A DNA stretch of 64,000 nt. Source: Breoghania sp. (GTDB lineage: Bacteria > Pseudomonadota > Alphaproteobacteria > Rhizobiales > Stappiaceae). Shown piece after piece: positions 1 through 8,095 of the stretch. The DNA lies in the NCBI RefSeq assembly GCF_963674635.1, contig NZ_OY771475.1, positions 3,162,001 to 3,226,000 on the forward strand, given 5' to 3'. Position 1 is the stretch's first letter, and every line of letters begins with the position of its first letter. The notes under the pieces were generated by a model. That model ran no database searches. It saw only the letters and a program-made list of their open reading frames with translations, and was not told the DNA's origin. The position numbers and the translations under genes are program-made.

Positions 1-1
1 G

Positions 2-526
2 TCAGCCGGCCGGGGCGGGGACGAGACGTGGCTGGATGAGGAAGAGCAGGAGCGCGGGCAGGCTGGCCGCAAGAGCCTCATTGCCGCGCCAGAAAACCGA
101 CCACGCGGTCGCGAGTGCGATCAGAAGCAGAAGCCGGGCCGAGGCGCGGCGGGCGGAAGCAGGGTCGTCTTCCGTGATGTAGAGGCCGCCAGGGGTCAGG
201 AGATGCTTCCCGAGCCCGATCAGAAGCAGCGCCAGGAAGAAGGAGGCCTCGCGCAAGTAGTCGGCAAAATGGATTAGACGCTCATCGCCCGAGCCAATCA
301 TGACAGCGAGAGCGCAGAGCCAGAGGTCGGCCGCCACGAGCAGCGGATTGAGCGGTTGGCGGCAAAGGACGAGTGCGACAAGGCTTGGCCCGACCGCCGC
401 CGCGCCGAGTGTGAAGCGGTCGGGGAAGTCGGCGCCGAGCCGGCCGGAGAGCGAGAACACGATCAGCGGAGCGAACGCGACGACGGTCCACCAGATTTGC
501 GTCAGCCGGGGTAAGGGCGCGCTCAT
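2..526 (-). CDS. small multi-pass inner-membrane protein, function unknown
   Basis: I do not recognise this family. The predicted 174-residue product starts at the ATG at 526 and stops at 4-2, so it is complete although it abuts the window edge. An upstream in-frame ATG at 673 would add 49 residues of low-complexity, non-conserved-looking sequence, so I prefer 526. The protein is almost entirely hydrophobic, with about five or six apparent membrane segments (near residues 10-28, 35-55, 60-78, 90-112, 128-145 and 148-165) and a short polar loop rich in D, S and R (near residue 118-130). There are no catalytic motifs that I can see. The downstream neighbour lies outside the window, so context does not suggest a role. 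Confidence 0.6.
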   Translation of the reverse strand: MSAPLPRLTQIWWTVVAFAPLIVFSLSGRLGADFPDRFTLGAAAVGPSLVALVLCRQPLNPLLVAADLWLCALAVMIGSGDERLIHFADYLREASFFLALLLIGLGKHLLTPGGLYITEDDPASARRASARLLLLIALATAWSVFWRGNEALAASLPALLLFLIQPRLVPAPAG

Positions 527-727
527 GGGACGATGTGAAGCCTTTCCGCGTTCCGCTGTCAACGTTGGCCCAGGCCGAGGTTGAATAGCCCCTGGGGTTG
601 TCGACGCCTTCTTCCCTAAATTTGAGGCAAGGAGGCCTTCACGGGCAAACGCCAATTTCACCCAAGATTTCAAGCGTGACGGGGTACGTCGGATATCCGA
701 ACTCGGGTGCTGGCGGGCAGTTTCCTG

Positions 728-1783
728 CTAATCGCCGGACACCCCGTAGACCTTCAATTGATTGCGGCCGCTTTCCTTCGCTTCGTAGAGGGCGGCATCG
801 CATCTGGAAAAGATTCTGGATGTGTCGTCGCCGGGCAAGATCCGCGTCATGCCGACGCTAAATGAGAGCTTCAGGTCAGGCGCATTTCTGACCGGGCGAA
901 CCGCCGAGACGACTTCATAAAGCTTTCTGAGTGTTGCGATGGCAACCTCCAGGTTTTGCCCGGGAAACAGGAGCAGGAATTCCTCTCCCCCAAAACGCCC
1001 AAAGGCATCGCGCAACTTGATCGTCTCTCGAACAACCCTGGCAAACGCCACCAGAACTTCGTCGCCCACCTGATGACCATAGGTGTCGTTGATCTTCTTG
1101 AAGTAGTCGATGTCCAGCAAGCCCACGGTTCCGCCCGCCTCGACAGCGACGTCGCTGAGATTGCGCGATCGATCCGCCGCGCAAAGCAGCATCTTTTCCA
1201 GTTGGCCGATGATATGCCTTCGATTGGAAACGCCCGTCAGCTCATCCGTGGTGGAGGCGCGGACGGCTTCATCGCGCGCCTGGCGAAGCCAGCGTTCCGA
1301 CGGACGCAATTCCGAGATATCCGTCCCGACGTAAATGATCCACCCATTGGGCAGCATCGTTTCCGTTACCCAGATATAGGCGCCGCAGTGCAGATCACTT
1401 TCGTAGGTTCTGACTTTGTTTTTCCCACGTCGGGACCTGACCGACGCAATCCAGCCATCGATGTCATCGGAGCGAATGATCGTGCCGCGTTTGGCGGCAA
1501 AGTTCCGCCTCATGAGCCGTTGCCAGCACAGGTCCTCACCAGGGCTTATGAAGTAGGCCTTGCGAAAGGCTTCGTTGGTAAATCGCAGACGTTCTTTCTC
1601 GTCATAGATACCGATCAGCGCAGCCGTGTGCTGCATCATCGCAACGACGTTGCTGAGAGCAAGTTCATCGCTGGGCCGCAAATGGGATGATATGCCTTGC
1701 GAATGCAAAATTCCGATAGGATCCATTCCCCAGACGCCGCCCTCACCGATCGAGATAACTCTACATGAGAAAAACCTATCCAT
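728..1783 (-). CDS. diguanylate cyclase with N-terminal PAS sensor domain
   Basis: Predicted to make cyclic di-GMP from two GTP. The 351-residue protein has a PAS-like domain at about residues 48-165 (ending in a typical GTDISE segment), a short helical linker, and a GGDEF domain from about 180 to 345. The active-site motif is GGEEF at about residues 265-269, a functional variant in known cyclases. The inhibitory-site position normally RxxD, five residues before GGEEF, reads KLRD here, so product inhibition may be weakened; this is inference. No membrane segment is seen, so it is probably cytosolic. An alternative start lies at 1726 (residue 20). It stands alone, with no partner regulator beside it. 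Confidence 0.9.
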   Translation of the reverse strand: MDRFFSCRVISIGEGGVWGMDPIGILHSQGISSHLRPSDELALSNVVAMMQHTAALIGIYDEKERLRFTNEAFRKAYFISPGEDLCWQRLMRRNFAAKRGTIIRSDDIDGWIASVRSRRGKNKVRTYESDLHCGAYIWVTETMLPNGWIIYVGTDISELRPSERWLRQARDEAVRASTTDELTGVSNRRHIIGQLEKMLLCAADRSRNLSDVAVEAGGTVGLLDIDYFKKINDTYGHQVGDEVLVAFARVVRETIKLRDAFGRFGGEEFLLLFPGQNLEVAIATLRKLYEVVSAVRPVRNAPDLKLSFSVGMTRILPGDDTSRIFSRCDAALYEAKESGRNQLKVYGVSGD

Positions 1784-1902
1784 TATAGCACCATTGTCTT
1801 TCCGCTAATATTCGGTGGAAACCACAACGGTTGCTGTTGGAGCCAGGGAACCTTCCCCCGAGATCGGGAAGCCTTTCTCACATGTTGCGCCTCAATTGCC
1901 GT

Positions 1903-2364
1903 TCATCGCACGGCCCCGCTCTCAAGCTTGTTGCGGATGAAGGTGCGCAGGTCATGAACGGGCATCCCGACGAGGTTGGCGGCCTCTTCCTGCATGACGG
2001 CTTCGCCGAGACTGGGCGGCAGGGCCTTGCGCAGGACACCAAGCATTTTCGGGGAGGCGAAAATCGCGAGACGATCGAAGTCGCCGGCGCTGCGGTGCTC
2101 CTCCAACAGCCTGAATGCCTCCTGCGCAAAATCCTGCATGTCGCGCAGGACCGTATCCGCGCCCGGCTCCATGGCCGAGCGTCGGCCGCTGTGATCGCTG
2201 GCGTGGCTTCTGCCGCGCTCCTCGCTTTGCGCGTCACGCTGCCGGGTGGCGTTCGCCTGGTTGGTGAGCTCGATCGGCTCGTCCGTGTCGGCACGATCAA
2301 GACCGCGAAGGATGTGGGCGTGCTCGGAGTTCATCACAAGCGCCCAGATCATTTGTCTACGCAT
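1903..2364 (-). CDS. host attachment protein family (PF10116-like)
   Basis: The 153-residue product begins MRRQMIWALVMNSEHAHILR and resembles the family annotated as 'protein required for attachment to host cells', first named from a plant-attachment locus in Agrobacterium. The N-terminal strand (ALVMNSEHAHIL) and the C-terminal half (LAIFASPKMLGVLRKAL, then DLRTFIRNKL near the end) fit that family, whose fold is thought to resemble release-factor/RNase H-like domains. The start at 2364 is chosen over the 2499 ATG because a clear ribosome-binding site, AGGGAGGA, lies eight bases upstream. A polar, repeat-free linker of about 35 residues (R, S, D, E rich) lies near residues 35-65. Its biochemical role is not known; attachment is by family name only. 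Confidence 0.8.
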   Translation of the reverse strand: MRRQMIWALVMNSEHAHILRGLDRADTDEPIELTNQANATRQRDAQSEERGRSHASDHSGRRSAMEPGADTVLRDMQDFAQEAFRLLEEHRSAGDFDRLAIFASPKMLGVLRKALPPSLGEAVMQEEAANLVGMPVHDLRTFIRNKLESGAVR

Positions 2365-2789
2365 GGTAGAAGTCCTCCCTTTTGACGTTCTGGAATAGTG
2401 CAACAAATTCGCCGCATGCGCACTGATGTCCGTCAAACTGGCAAAGGCCCGTTGCTTCCTGCCTGCCCCAGGGTTTCCGGCGCACCGCCCCCGACGCACT
2501 TGCCCGCGCAGGCAGCATGTGCGGAAATCACAAGATCACACCAGTGCGATTTCAGGACTGTGCGCCCCGGCGCGCCGGGCAGGGGGTGGCTGGCAGGGGG
2601 TAGCGGGCAGGGGGTGGCGGGCAGGGGGCGCGGACACCGCTGCGCCCGCGCCTGGCGGTTCCCGGATCGTGACACCTTTCGCGACGGATATCCCGCGCCC
2701 GCCCGATGCCGGCTCGACAAGCCTTCGCCCGCGGCGCTAGTCTTGTTCATTGCGACAATGTGAATGTCGCTGCTGGGCGAGAATGCAAA
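2365..2789. other. intergenic region with G-rich tandem repeat
   Basis: This 425-base gap separates the divergent host-attachment and hemG genes and should hold both promoters. The notable content is a four-copy 14-base tandem repeat at 2577-2632, described separately. The open frames crossing it do not look coding. Confidence 0.6.
2577..2632 (+). repeat. four tandem copies of a 14-base G-rich unit
   Basis: Four adjacent units of exactly 14 bases occur at 2577-2590, 2591-2604, 2605-2618 and 2619-2632. The consensus is GGGCAGGGGGTGGC; the first and third copies match it fully, the second has two changes and the fourth differs in its last bases. The run carries eight G-tracts of three or more bases (allowing for the shortened one in copy two) and could form G-quadruplex structure on the plus strand. 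It lies about 160 bases upstream of the hemG start. Confidence 0.85.
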
Positions 2790-3353
2790 ATGACAACAAG
2801 AATAGACATCGTTTACGCCAGCCACGACGGTCACACCCTCAAGATCGCCCGGTTCATCGAAAAGATCCTGATGGGCGCTTTTGAAGGCGAGGTGACGCTT
2901 CACGCCGCAACGTCCCCGGACTTGCCTGCCGAGCGGATCGGGCAGGACAGCTTCATCGTCGTCATCGCACCGATCCGCTATGGCTACCCGCTGCGTGAGG
3001 CGGAGGCCTTTCTGCGCGCCAACAAGGCCCGCATCGCGCCGGAACGCCTCGCCATGCTTCTGGTGTGCCTCACCGCACGCAAACCGAACCGGCAATCGGT
3101 TGCGACCAACGGTTACTTGCGCAAATGGCTGGCGCGCCACGGCCTGACGCCGAAACTCGCCGCCTCCATTGCCGGAAAACTGGACTATCCCCGCTACCGG
3201 CCGTTTGACCGGTTCATGATCCGCCTCATCATGAGGATGAGCCGTGGGCCGACCGATCCGACCACGCAGATCGAGTACACAGACTGGGCGCAGGTCGAAG
3301 CCCTGTCGCGGGAGATCGCCAGTCTTGCCCAGGGCGACCCGGCGCCTGCATGA
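2790..3353 (+). CDS. hemG: menaquinone-dependent protoporphyrinogen IX dehydrogenase (HemG-type flavodoxin)
   Basis: Predicted to oxidise protoporphyrinogen IX to protoporphyrin IX, the penultimate step of haem synthesis, passing electrons to quinone. The 187-residue protein is a flavodoxin: the FMN phosphate loop is YASHDGHTLKIA near residues 9-20, followed by the PIRYGYP segment near 69. Family-specific stretches typical of E. coli HemG are present, including ARKPNRQSVATN, DRFMIRLIMRMSRGPTD and EYTDWAQV. The start at 2790 directly precedes the flavodoxin strand; an upstream frame from 2706 adds 28 implausible residues. It sits alone between a divergent gene and phaZ. Some alphaproteobacteria use HemJ instead; whether this genome also has one cannot be seen here. 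Confidence 0.92.
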   Translation: MTTRIDIVYASHDGHTLKIARFIEKILMGAFEGEVTLHAATSPDLPAERIGQDSFIVVIAPIRYGYPLREAEAFLRANKARIAPERLAMLLVCLTARKPNRQSVATNGYLRKWLARHGLTPKLAASIAGKLDYPRYRPFDRFMIRLIMRMSRGPTDPTTQIEYTDWAQVEALSREIASLAQGDPAPA

Positions 3354-3561
3354 GGGGAAAGGGGAGACAGGACTTGCCAATCGACACCCGTGCATTTGAA
3401 AGACCTGGCGGCATCCCCCAGGGTCCGCCTCTGGTGCCCGAAGGTGATTTCATCCCCGTCTGATTTTGCATCTGCGTCACGAACGCCAGCTTTCAGTTGC
3501 TTATTCGTTGCCTCGGACCTAAAATGTTGCACTGCAGCAAATTGCCAGGAAAGGCGTCTGG

Positions 3562-5130
3562 ATGTCGTTTCACGAGTTGTTCAAGGTGCCATATTACCAG
3601 CTTCACGAACTCAACCACGCCGCATTGAGCCCCATGCGAGCGGTGGCTGATGTGACCCGGCTCTATTTCAAGAACCCGCTGAACCCGGCCACGCACACGC
3701 CGGTGGGTCGCGGCATGGCTGCCGCCTGCGAGCTGTTCGAGCGCGCCACCCGACGCTATGGCAAACCCGCCTTCGGCTTCGAAACGGTGACGATCAGCGG
3801 GATGCCGGTGTCGGTGCATGAGGAGGTTGTCTGGCAACGTCCCTTTTGCCGGCTGATCCATTTCCAGCGCGCGCTCACCAAGCCGCGCAACGACCCGAAG
3901 CTGCTGATCGTGGCCCCGATGTCGGGCCATTACGCCACGCTTCTGCGCGGGACGGTCGAAGCCTTCCTGCCCACCCATGACGTCTATATCACCGACTGGA
4001 TCGACGCTCGCCAGGTGCCGGTGTCGGAAGGCCGTTTCGATCTCGACGACTATATCGACTACGTCATCTCCATCCTGCATCGCCTTGGCGGCGACACCCA
4101 CGTGATGGGCGTGTGCCAACCGGCGGTGCCGGTTTTGGCGGCCGTCGCGGTCATGGAGGCGGCGGGCGATCCCTATGCGCCGAATTCGATGACGCTGATG
4201 GGCGGGCCCATCGACACGCGCGAAAACCCGACCGCCGTGAACGAGATGGCGCTTTCCCACAACATCGACTGGTTCGCCAAGAACGTGATCATGCGGGTCC
4301 CGTTCCCGCATCCCGGCTTCATGCGCGAAGTCTATCCCGGCTTTCTGCAGCTTTCCGGCTTCATGAGCATGAATCTCGACCGCCACATCATGGCGCATCA
4401 CGAGTTCTTCAATCACCTCGTCTCCGGCGACGGCGACAGCGCGGAAAAGCATCGTGAGTTCTATGACGAATATCTGGCCGTCATGGACCTGACGGCGGAA
4501 TTCTATCTGCAGACGGTCGACACGGTCTTCATCCGCCAGGCGCTGCCCAAGGGCGAAATGATGCATCGCGACCGCCTGGTGGAGCCCTCGGCGATCCGCA
4601 ACACGGCGCTGATGACGGTGGAGGGCGAAAAGGACGACATTTCCGGGATCGGCCAGACAAAGGCCGCGCACAAGCTGTGTACGAACATTCCCGACGAGAA
4701 GCGCGTCCATTACATGCAGATGGGGGCGGGCCACTACGGCGTCTTCAATGGCTCGCGCTTCCGCGCCGAAATCGCGCCGCGCATCTCCGATTTCATCCGC
4801 TCGAACCGCAGGCCGTTGGAGCTCGCCAAGCCAAAGGTGGCGACACCGGCCCCATCGAAGGCGGTGGCAAGGCCTGCCCCCGCCTCCAAGGCAGAGGCCG
4901 GGCTGGCCGCCATCGCCCTTGCCGCGCCCGAAGGCAGCGCGGACGATCTCACGCGGATCTCGGGGGTCGGGCCGAAACTTTCCGATGCGCTCAACGGCGC
5001 CGGGATCTTTCATTTCCGCCAGATCGCGGCCCTGAGCGCGGCACAGCTTGCCGAACTCGATGAAAGGCTCGCCCTGCGCGGGCGCGCAACGCGGGACGAC
5101 TGGATCGCACAGGCGAGTCGGCTCGTGTGA
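3562..5130 (+). CDS. phaZ: intracellular polyhydroxyalkanoate depolymerase with C-terminal helix-hairpin-helix domain
   Basis: Predicted to hydrolyse stored polyhydroxybutyrate. The 522-residue product carries the full intracellular PhaZ core (about residues 1-415), with the lipase-box-like GVCQP where Cys185 is the expected nucleophile, and a late GAGHYGVFNG segment holding the expected catalytic His. The family is usually a little over 400 residues. Here the core is followed by an Ala/Pro/Lys linker (about 415-458) and a compact domain at about 459-522, with DLTRISGVGPKLSDALNGAG, typical of helix-hairpin-helix modules also found appended to other metabolic proteins. The start at 3562 has AGGAAAGG upstream. 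The added domain is unusual; its role is unknown and could be protein or nucleic-acid contact. Confidence 0.92.
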   Translation: MSFHELFKVPYYQLHELNHAALSPMRAVADVTRLYFKNPLNPATHTPVGRGMAAACELFERATRRYGKPAFGFETVTISGMPVSVHEEVVWQRPFCRLIHFQRALTKPRNDPKLLIVAPMSGHYATLLRGTVEAFLPTHDVYITDWIDARQVPVSEGRFDLDDYIDYVISILHRLGGDTHVMGVCQPAVPVLAAVAVMEAAGDPYAPNSMTLMGGPIDTRENPTAVNEMALSHNIDWFAKNVIMRVPFPHPGFMREVYPGFLQLSGFMSMNLDRHIMAHHEFFNHLVSGDGDSAEKHREFYDEYLAVMDLTAEFYLQTVDTVFIRQALPKGEMMHRDRLVEPSAIRNTALMTVEGEKDDISGIGQTKAAHKLCTNIPDEKRVHYMQMGAGHYGVFNGSRFRAEIAPRISDFIRSNRRPLELAKPKVATPAPSKAVARPAPASKAEAGLAAIALAAPEGSADDLTRISGVGPKLSDALNGAGIFHFRQIAALSAAQLAELDERLALRGRATRDDWIAQASRLV

Positions 5131-5187
5131 GCATGTTTTCCACAAGCCCTCCACGGGAGAGCTTGCCGCAATGAAAATATTTTTTGT

Positions 5188-5217
5188 AAAGCCGCGACAC
5201 AAAGTGTCGCGGCTTTT
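5188..5217 (+). terminator. rho-independent terminator of phaZ
   Basis: A perfect 10-base stem, GCCGCGACAC paired with GTGTCGCGGC around an AAA loop, is flanked by A residues on the left and a T run on the right. The symmetric A and T flanks would let it act on both strands. It lies about 60 bases after the phaZ stop. Confidence 0.9.
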
Positions 5218-5584
5218 CTTTGGCCAATTCAGCGATGCACACGCAGCCGGCTCGCGGTTCATCCTTGAATAACAGGCACTTGCGAAAGCCAACACAACGC
5301 TGCGCTCCAAAGATTAAATCGTCGGACAAGACACATATACTTCTTTTGTAACAAAGTGTTGCTAGGGCCATCTGGATTTAATTCGCAGTTCTGTTAAATA
5401 TCTTTTTCAGGAAGAGCGGTTCGCTATTCAGCCAATATGCGGATCGCCTCCAGAGGGTCGGCTCGAACGGGTCGGCGCTCCAGCCCCTTCCCCCAAGGGG
5501 CCCCAATACGGTCGGATGCTGCCGATGCGCGCGCGCATACGCATTGGCTCCCGACTGACGGGCCGGAGATGACCGGCCTTTCAA

Positions 5585-5620
5585 GCGAGAGTGGCCTGTC
5601 GCGGCCGCTCTCGCTTTTCT
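5585..5620 (+). terminator. orphan rho-independent terminator
   Basis: A 12-base stem, GCGAGAGTGGCC with GGCCGCTCTCGC (one G-T type mismatch), closes a six-base loop and is followed by TTTTCTTTT. No protein gene precedes it on this strand within 450 bases, and another terminator already ends phaZ at 5217, so it probably ends a non-coding transcript. Confidence 0.75.
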
Positions 5621-5765
5621 TTTGCGGACCGCATCGTGCGATCCCGGTCACGCATCTTGTGCATGGGCGCTATACTGGAACGGTTCGAATCGCGCGGAAC
5701 CGCGCTGGTTTTTTCGATGTTTTCTGCAATGCTCTGATCCTGCAAAGCCTGACGCGGACCCCTCG

Positions 5766-6518
5766 ATGCGGTTTTTCTCCACCGGCGCGCCGGAGCCGGA
5801 TCACGTGATGCTCGAAATCGACGGACGACCGGTTCGCGTGGCGGTGCGCCGCAACGCGCGCGCCAACCGCTATTCGCTGCGTCTTCCGACAGCGGGCGGC
5901 GATCCCGTTCTCACCATCCCGCCGCGCGGCAACTTCCGCACGGCACACAAGTTTGCCGAGGACCAGCGGGGCTGGCTTGCCGAGCGTTTGCGCAAGGCGC
6001 CGCCCGCACAGCCCTTCGTAGCCGGCGGCGAGGTGCCGCTTCGCGGCCTTTCTCACCGCATCGAACATGTGCCGACCCAGCGCGGAACGGTGAAACGGCG
6101 GGACCACCCCGACGGGCCGGTGCTGCTGGTGGCCGGGGACGCCCCGCATCTGGCGCGCAGGCTCACCGACTATCTGAAGAGGGAAGCGCGCGCGGATCTG
6201 AGCGCGGCCGTGGAACGTCATGCCGGCGCGCTCGCGCTCACCTGTCCGCGCGCCCGTCCGCCTTCCGGCCTGACCATTCGCGACACCCGCTCGCGCTGGG
6301 GCTCGTGCACGGCGCAGGGGCGGCTTTCCTTTTCCTGGCGCCTGGTTCTCGCGCCGCCCTTCATCCTCGATTACGTGGCCGCCCATGAGGTCGCGCATCT
6401 TGTGGAGATGAACCATTCCGCCCGGTTCTGGGCGGTGACGCGGGAACTCTTTCCCGAAACGGACCGCGCGCGCGCCTGGCTGCGCGAACACGGCAGTATG
6501 CTTCACAGTTACGGCTAG
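5766..6518 (+). CDS. YgjP/DUF45-type (M48-related) zinc metallopeptidase
   Basis: The 250-residue protein belongs to the YgjP-like metallopeptidase domain family (DUF45). The diagnostic RSRWGSCTAQG segment is followed by the zinc-binding HEVAH at about residues 207-211, with the third ligand in MNHSARFW (His217). The N-terminal half has the beta-rich segment seen in these proteins (VRRNARANRYSLRL). No signal peptide or membrane segment is visible, so it is probably cytosolic. The start at 5766 is favoured over an upstream frame from 5622 because the latter adds 48 residues with no family likeness. Family members are poorly characterised; substrate is unknown. It follows an orphan terminator and stands alone. 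Confidence 0.88.
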   Translation: MRFFSTGAPEPDHVMLEIDGRPVRVAVRRNARANRYSLRLPTAGGDPVLTIPPRGNFRTAHKFAEDQRGWLAERLRKAPPAQPFVAGGEVPLRGLSHRIEHVPTQRGTVKRRDHPDGPVLLVAGDAPHLARRLTDYLKREARADLSAAVERHAGALALTCPRARPPSGLTIRDTRSRWGSCTAQGRLSFSWRLVLAPPFILDYVAAHEVAHLVEMNHSARFWAVTRELFPETDRARAWLREHGSMLHSYG

Positions 6519-6892
6519 GTCTTTCGACGCTCAGAGCCTGCGCCTTTTGCGGCGATTTGCCCGCGACGCGGGCGCGGCATGCCCGAACGGACTCGACCCG
6601 GCCACGATTTCGGCGCAAGTTACTGCAGGATATGGCGAGGCAGGCCAAATCCGCTTGGAGCCAGCAAGGGCCTCGGAATTTCGGGTTCCGATCCGGGGGA
6701 TGCCGACCACCACCTCACGCCGCGCCCGCGTTTCGTTCGCATGCGCCGCCTTCGCAAATCCGCGCCTATCCAGGCCGCGCAACCCGGAGCACCCGCTTTC
6801 ACCGCCACATTGGCGGTCCAGATTTTCCCGTTAGATCCGCACATCAAAACCGTTGCATAGACGTTGACCAGAACGCGCATGGGGGACAGGTC
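6519..6892. other. intergenic region upstream of the coiled-coil operon
   Basis: This 374-base gap should hold the promoter of the three-gene operon beginning at 6893. It is GC-rich and shows no strong hairpin or repeat. A frame reading through it into the first operon gene is open, but its residues look non-coding and a clear ribosome-binding site favours the later start. Confidence 0.45.
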
Positions 6893-8083
6893 ATGGCTGA
6901 AGTCGTTGTAAGTTCCGCTCTTCAATATCTCGAAAAGGCAATGACAAGCCTGCGGGACCTCGGTCTCGTGGAGGGCAAGTCGGAAGACGCACCGATTGTC
7001 GGGCTTTTGGAGAAGATCTCCGACATCGAGCCGGAGAAGATCGCCATCATCACCCGCACGCTGCAACAGATGAGCATCTTCAACGAGGTGGTGCGCGAGC
7101 AGGTGGCGGAGATGTCCATCGGCCAGCGTTACGAGGAAATCTCCAAGGCCTTCGATTCCATTCGCGATGATGCCAAGGGCATGGTGGATCAGCTGGAAGA
7201 CGGCAAGATCGACCTCTTCGAGCGCGCCACGAACACCTGGATGAAGATTTCGCGCGGCGACATCGCCTCGCGCTTCGACAAGATCAAGGACACCTATCTG
7301 GAGGTCTCGCGCGACACCAAGGCCAATATCGAGCGCGAACAGACCATTCTGGAAGCCTATCGCGACTTCCGCGGCGCGCTGAAACACGGCGAGGTGGCCG
7401 CATTGGAAATCCTGGCGAGCGCTGCGGCCAAACTGGAGGCGGCCAAGGGCGAACTGGCCAAGGCCTCCGACGCCGTGAGCGCCTTTCCCGAAGACGGAGC
7501 CATGGCGGAACGCGCCAAACTGGAACTGGTGCGCGACGAGCATTTGCGCCGGGTCCAGAACGAGGAGGCCCGCTACCAGATCGCCAAGGATCTCTCCGAC
7601 AACCTGACCATCAGCTACAACACGTCCGATGTGGTGATGGCGCGGCTGATGCAGACGACCAACGCCAAGGAGCGCGTCTATCAGCAGGCGGTTTCCTTCT
7701 TCTCCACCAACGAATCCGTTCTCACCGCGCTGAAGGCCTCCTTCACCGGCCTTTTCGGCCTGCACGAGGCGACCCAGACGTTGAACGAGATGAAGGAAGG
7801 CGTTTCCAAATCGCTGGAAGTGCTGGCGGAGATCGGCGGCAAGGTCCAGGAGGAGGCGCTCAAGGCAGGCTATGGTCCGACCATCCGCGCCGATGCGGTG
7901 AAGAAGCTCGTCGACAGCGTGGTCAATTTCCAGGTCCGTTCGGTGGAAATCGTGAAGGAGATGCGCGAGCTTTCCACGAAGAACAGCGCCGAAATCCGCG
8001 ACGCGGTGGAAGCCGGCAAGAAGCGGCTTGCCCGCCTTGCCAGCGAAGGCGAGGCGCTGCCTCTGGACGGCGAGATCTTCTAG
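6893..8083 (+). CDS. TelA-like helical coiled-coil protein, first gene of uncharacterised operon
   Basis: The 396-residue product is almost wholly alpha-helical with long heptad-like stretches, acidic and rich in A, E, K and L, and has no signal peptide or membrane segment. I have no firm family name. The helix pattern and the C-terminal third (VKEMRELSTKNSAEIRDA region, near residue 360) recall toxic-anion-resistance TelA-type proteins, but this is a weak structural impression, not a motif match. The start at 6893 has GGGGGACAGG just upstream; the 6557 frame would add 112 residues with no coding character. The stop is 12 bases before the next gene, which implies co-transcription with the membrane protein at 8096 and the Gly-tailed protein at 9072. 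Confidence 0.85.
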   Translation: MAEVVVSSALQYLEKAMTSLRDLGLVEGKSEDAPIVGLLEKISDIEPEKIAIITRTLQQMSIFNEVVREQVAEMSIGQRYEEISKAFDSIRDDAKGMVDQLEDGKIDLFERATNTWMKISRGDIASRFDKIKDTYLEVSRDTKANIEREQTILEAYRDFRGALKHGEVAALEILASAAAKLEAAKGELAKASDAVSAFPEDGAMAERAKLELVRDEHLRRVQNEEARYQIAKDLSDNLTISYNTSDVVMARLMQTTNAKERVYQQAVSFFSTNESVLTALKASFTGLFGLHEATQTLNEMKEGVSKSLEVLAEIGGKVQEEALKAGYGPTIRADAVKKLVDSVVNFQVRSVEIVKEMRELSTKNSAEIRDAVEAGKKRLARLASEGEALPLDGEIF

Positions 8084-8095
8084 GCGGACCCCATC

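Larger units (their letters stand above)
5131..5765. other. long intergenic region with two terminators
   Basis: This 635-base gap between phaZ and the DUF45 peptidase gene holds the phaZ terminator (5188-5217), an AT-rich stretch at about 5310-5415 that could contain a promoter, and a second strong terminator at 5585-5620 with no recognised gene before it. The segment between about 5410 and 5620 is GC-rich with short inverted repeats and may encode a small RNA. I found no convincing peptide or tRNA in it. Confidence 0.5.

Noticed and set aside
3493..5310. A 605-codon minus-strand frame opposite phaZ
   Set aside because: It mirrors the codon pattern of phaZ (low-complexity R/H/V/G/D) and has no family resemblance; phaZ is unambiguous.
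5675..5700. GGTTCGAATC, resembling a tRNA T-arm
   Set aside because: The flanks do not form a T-stem, and no acceptor, D or anticodon arms can be drawn around it.
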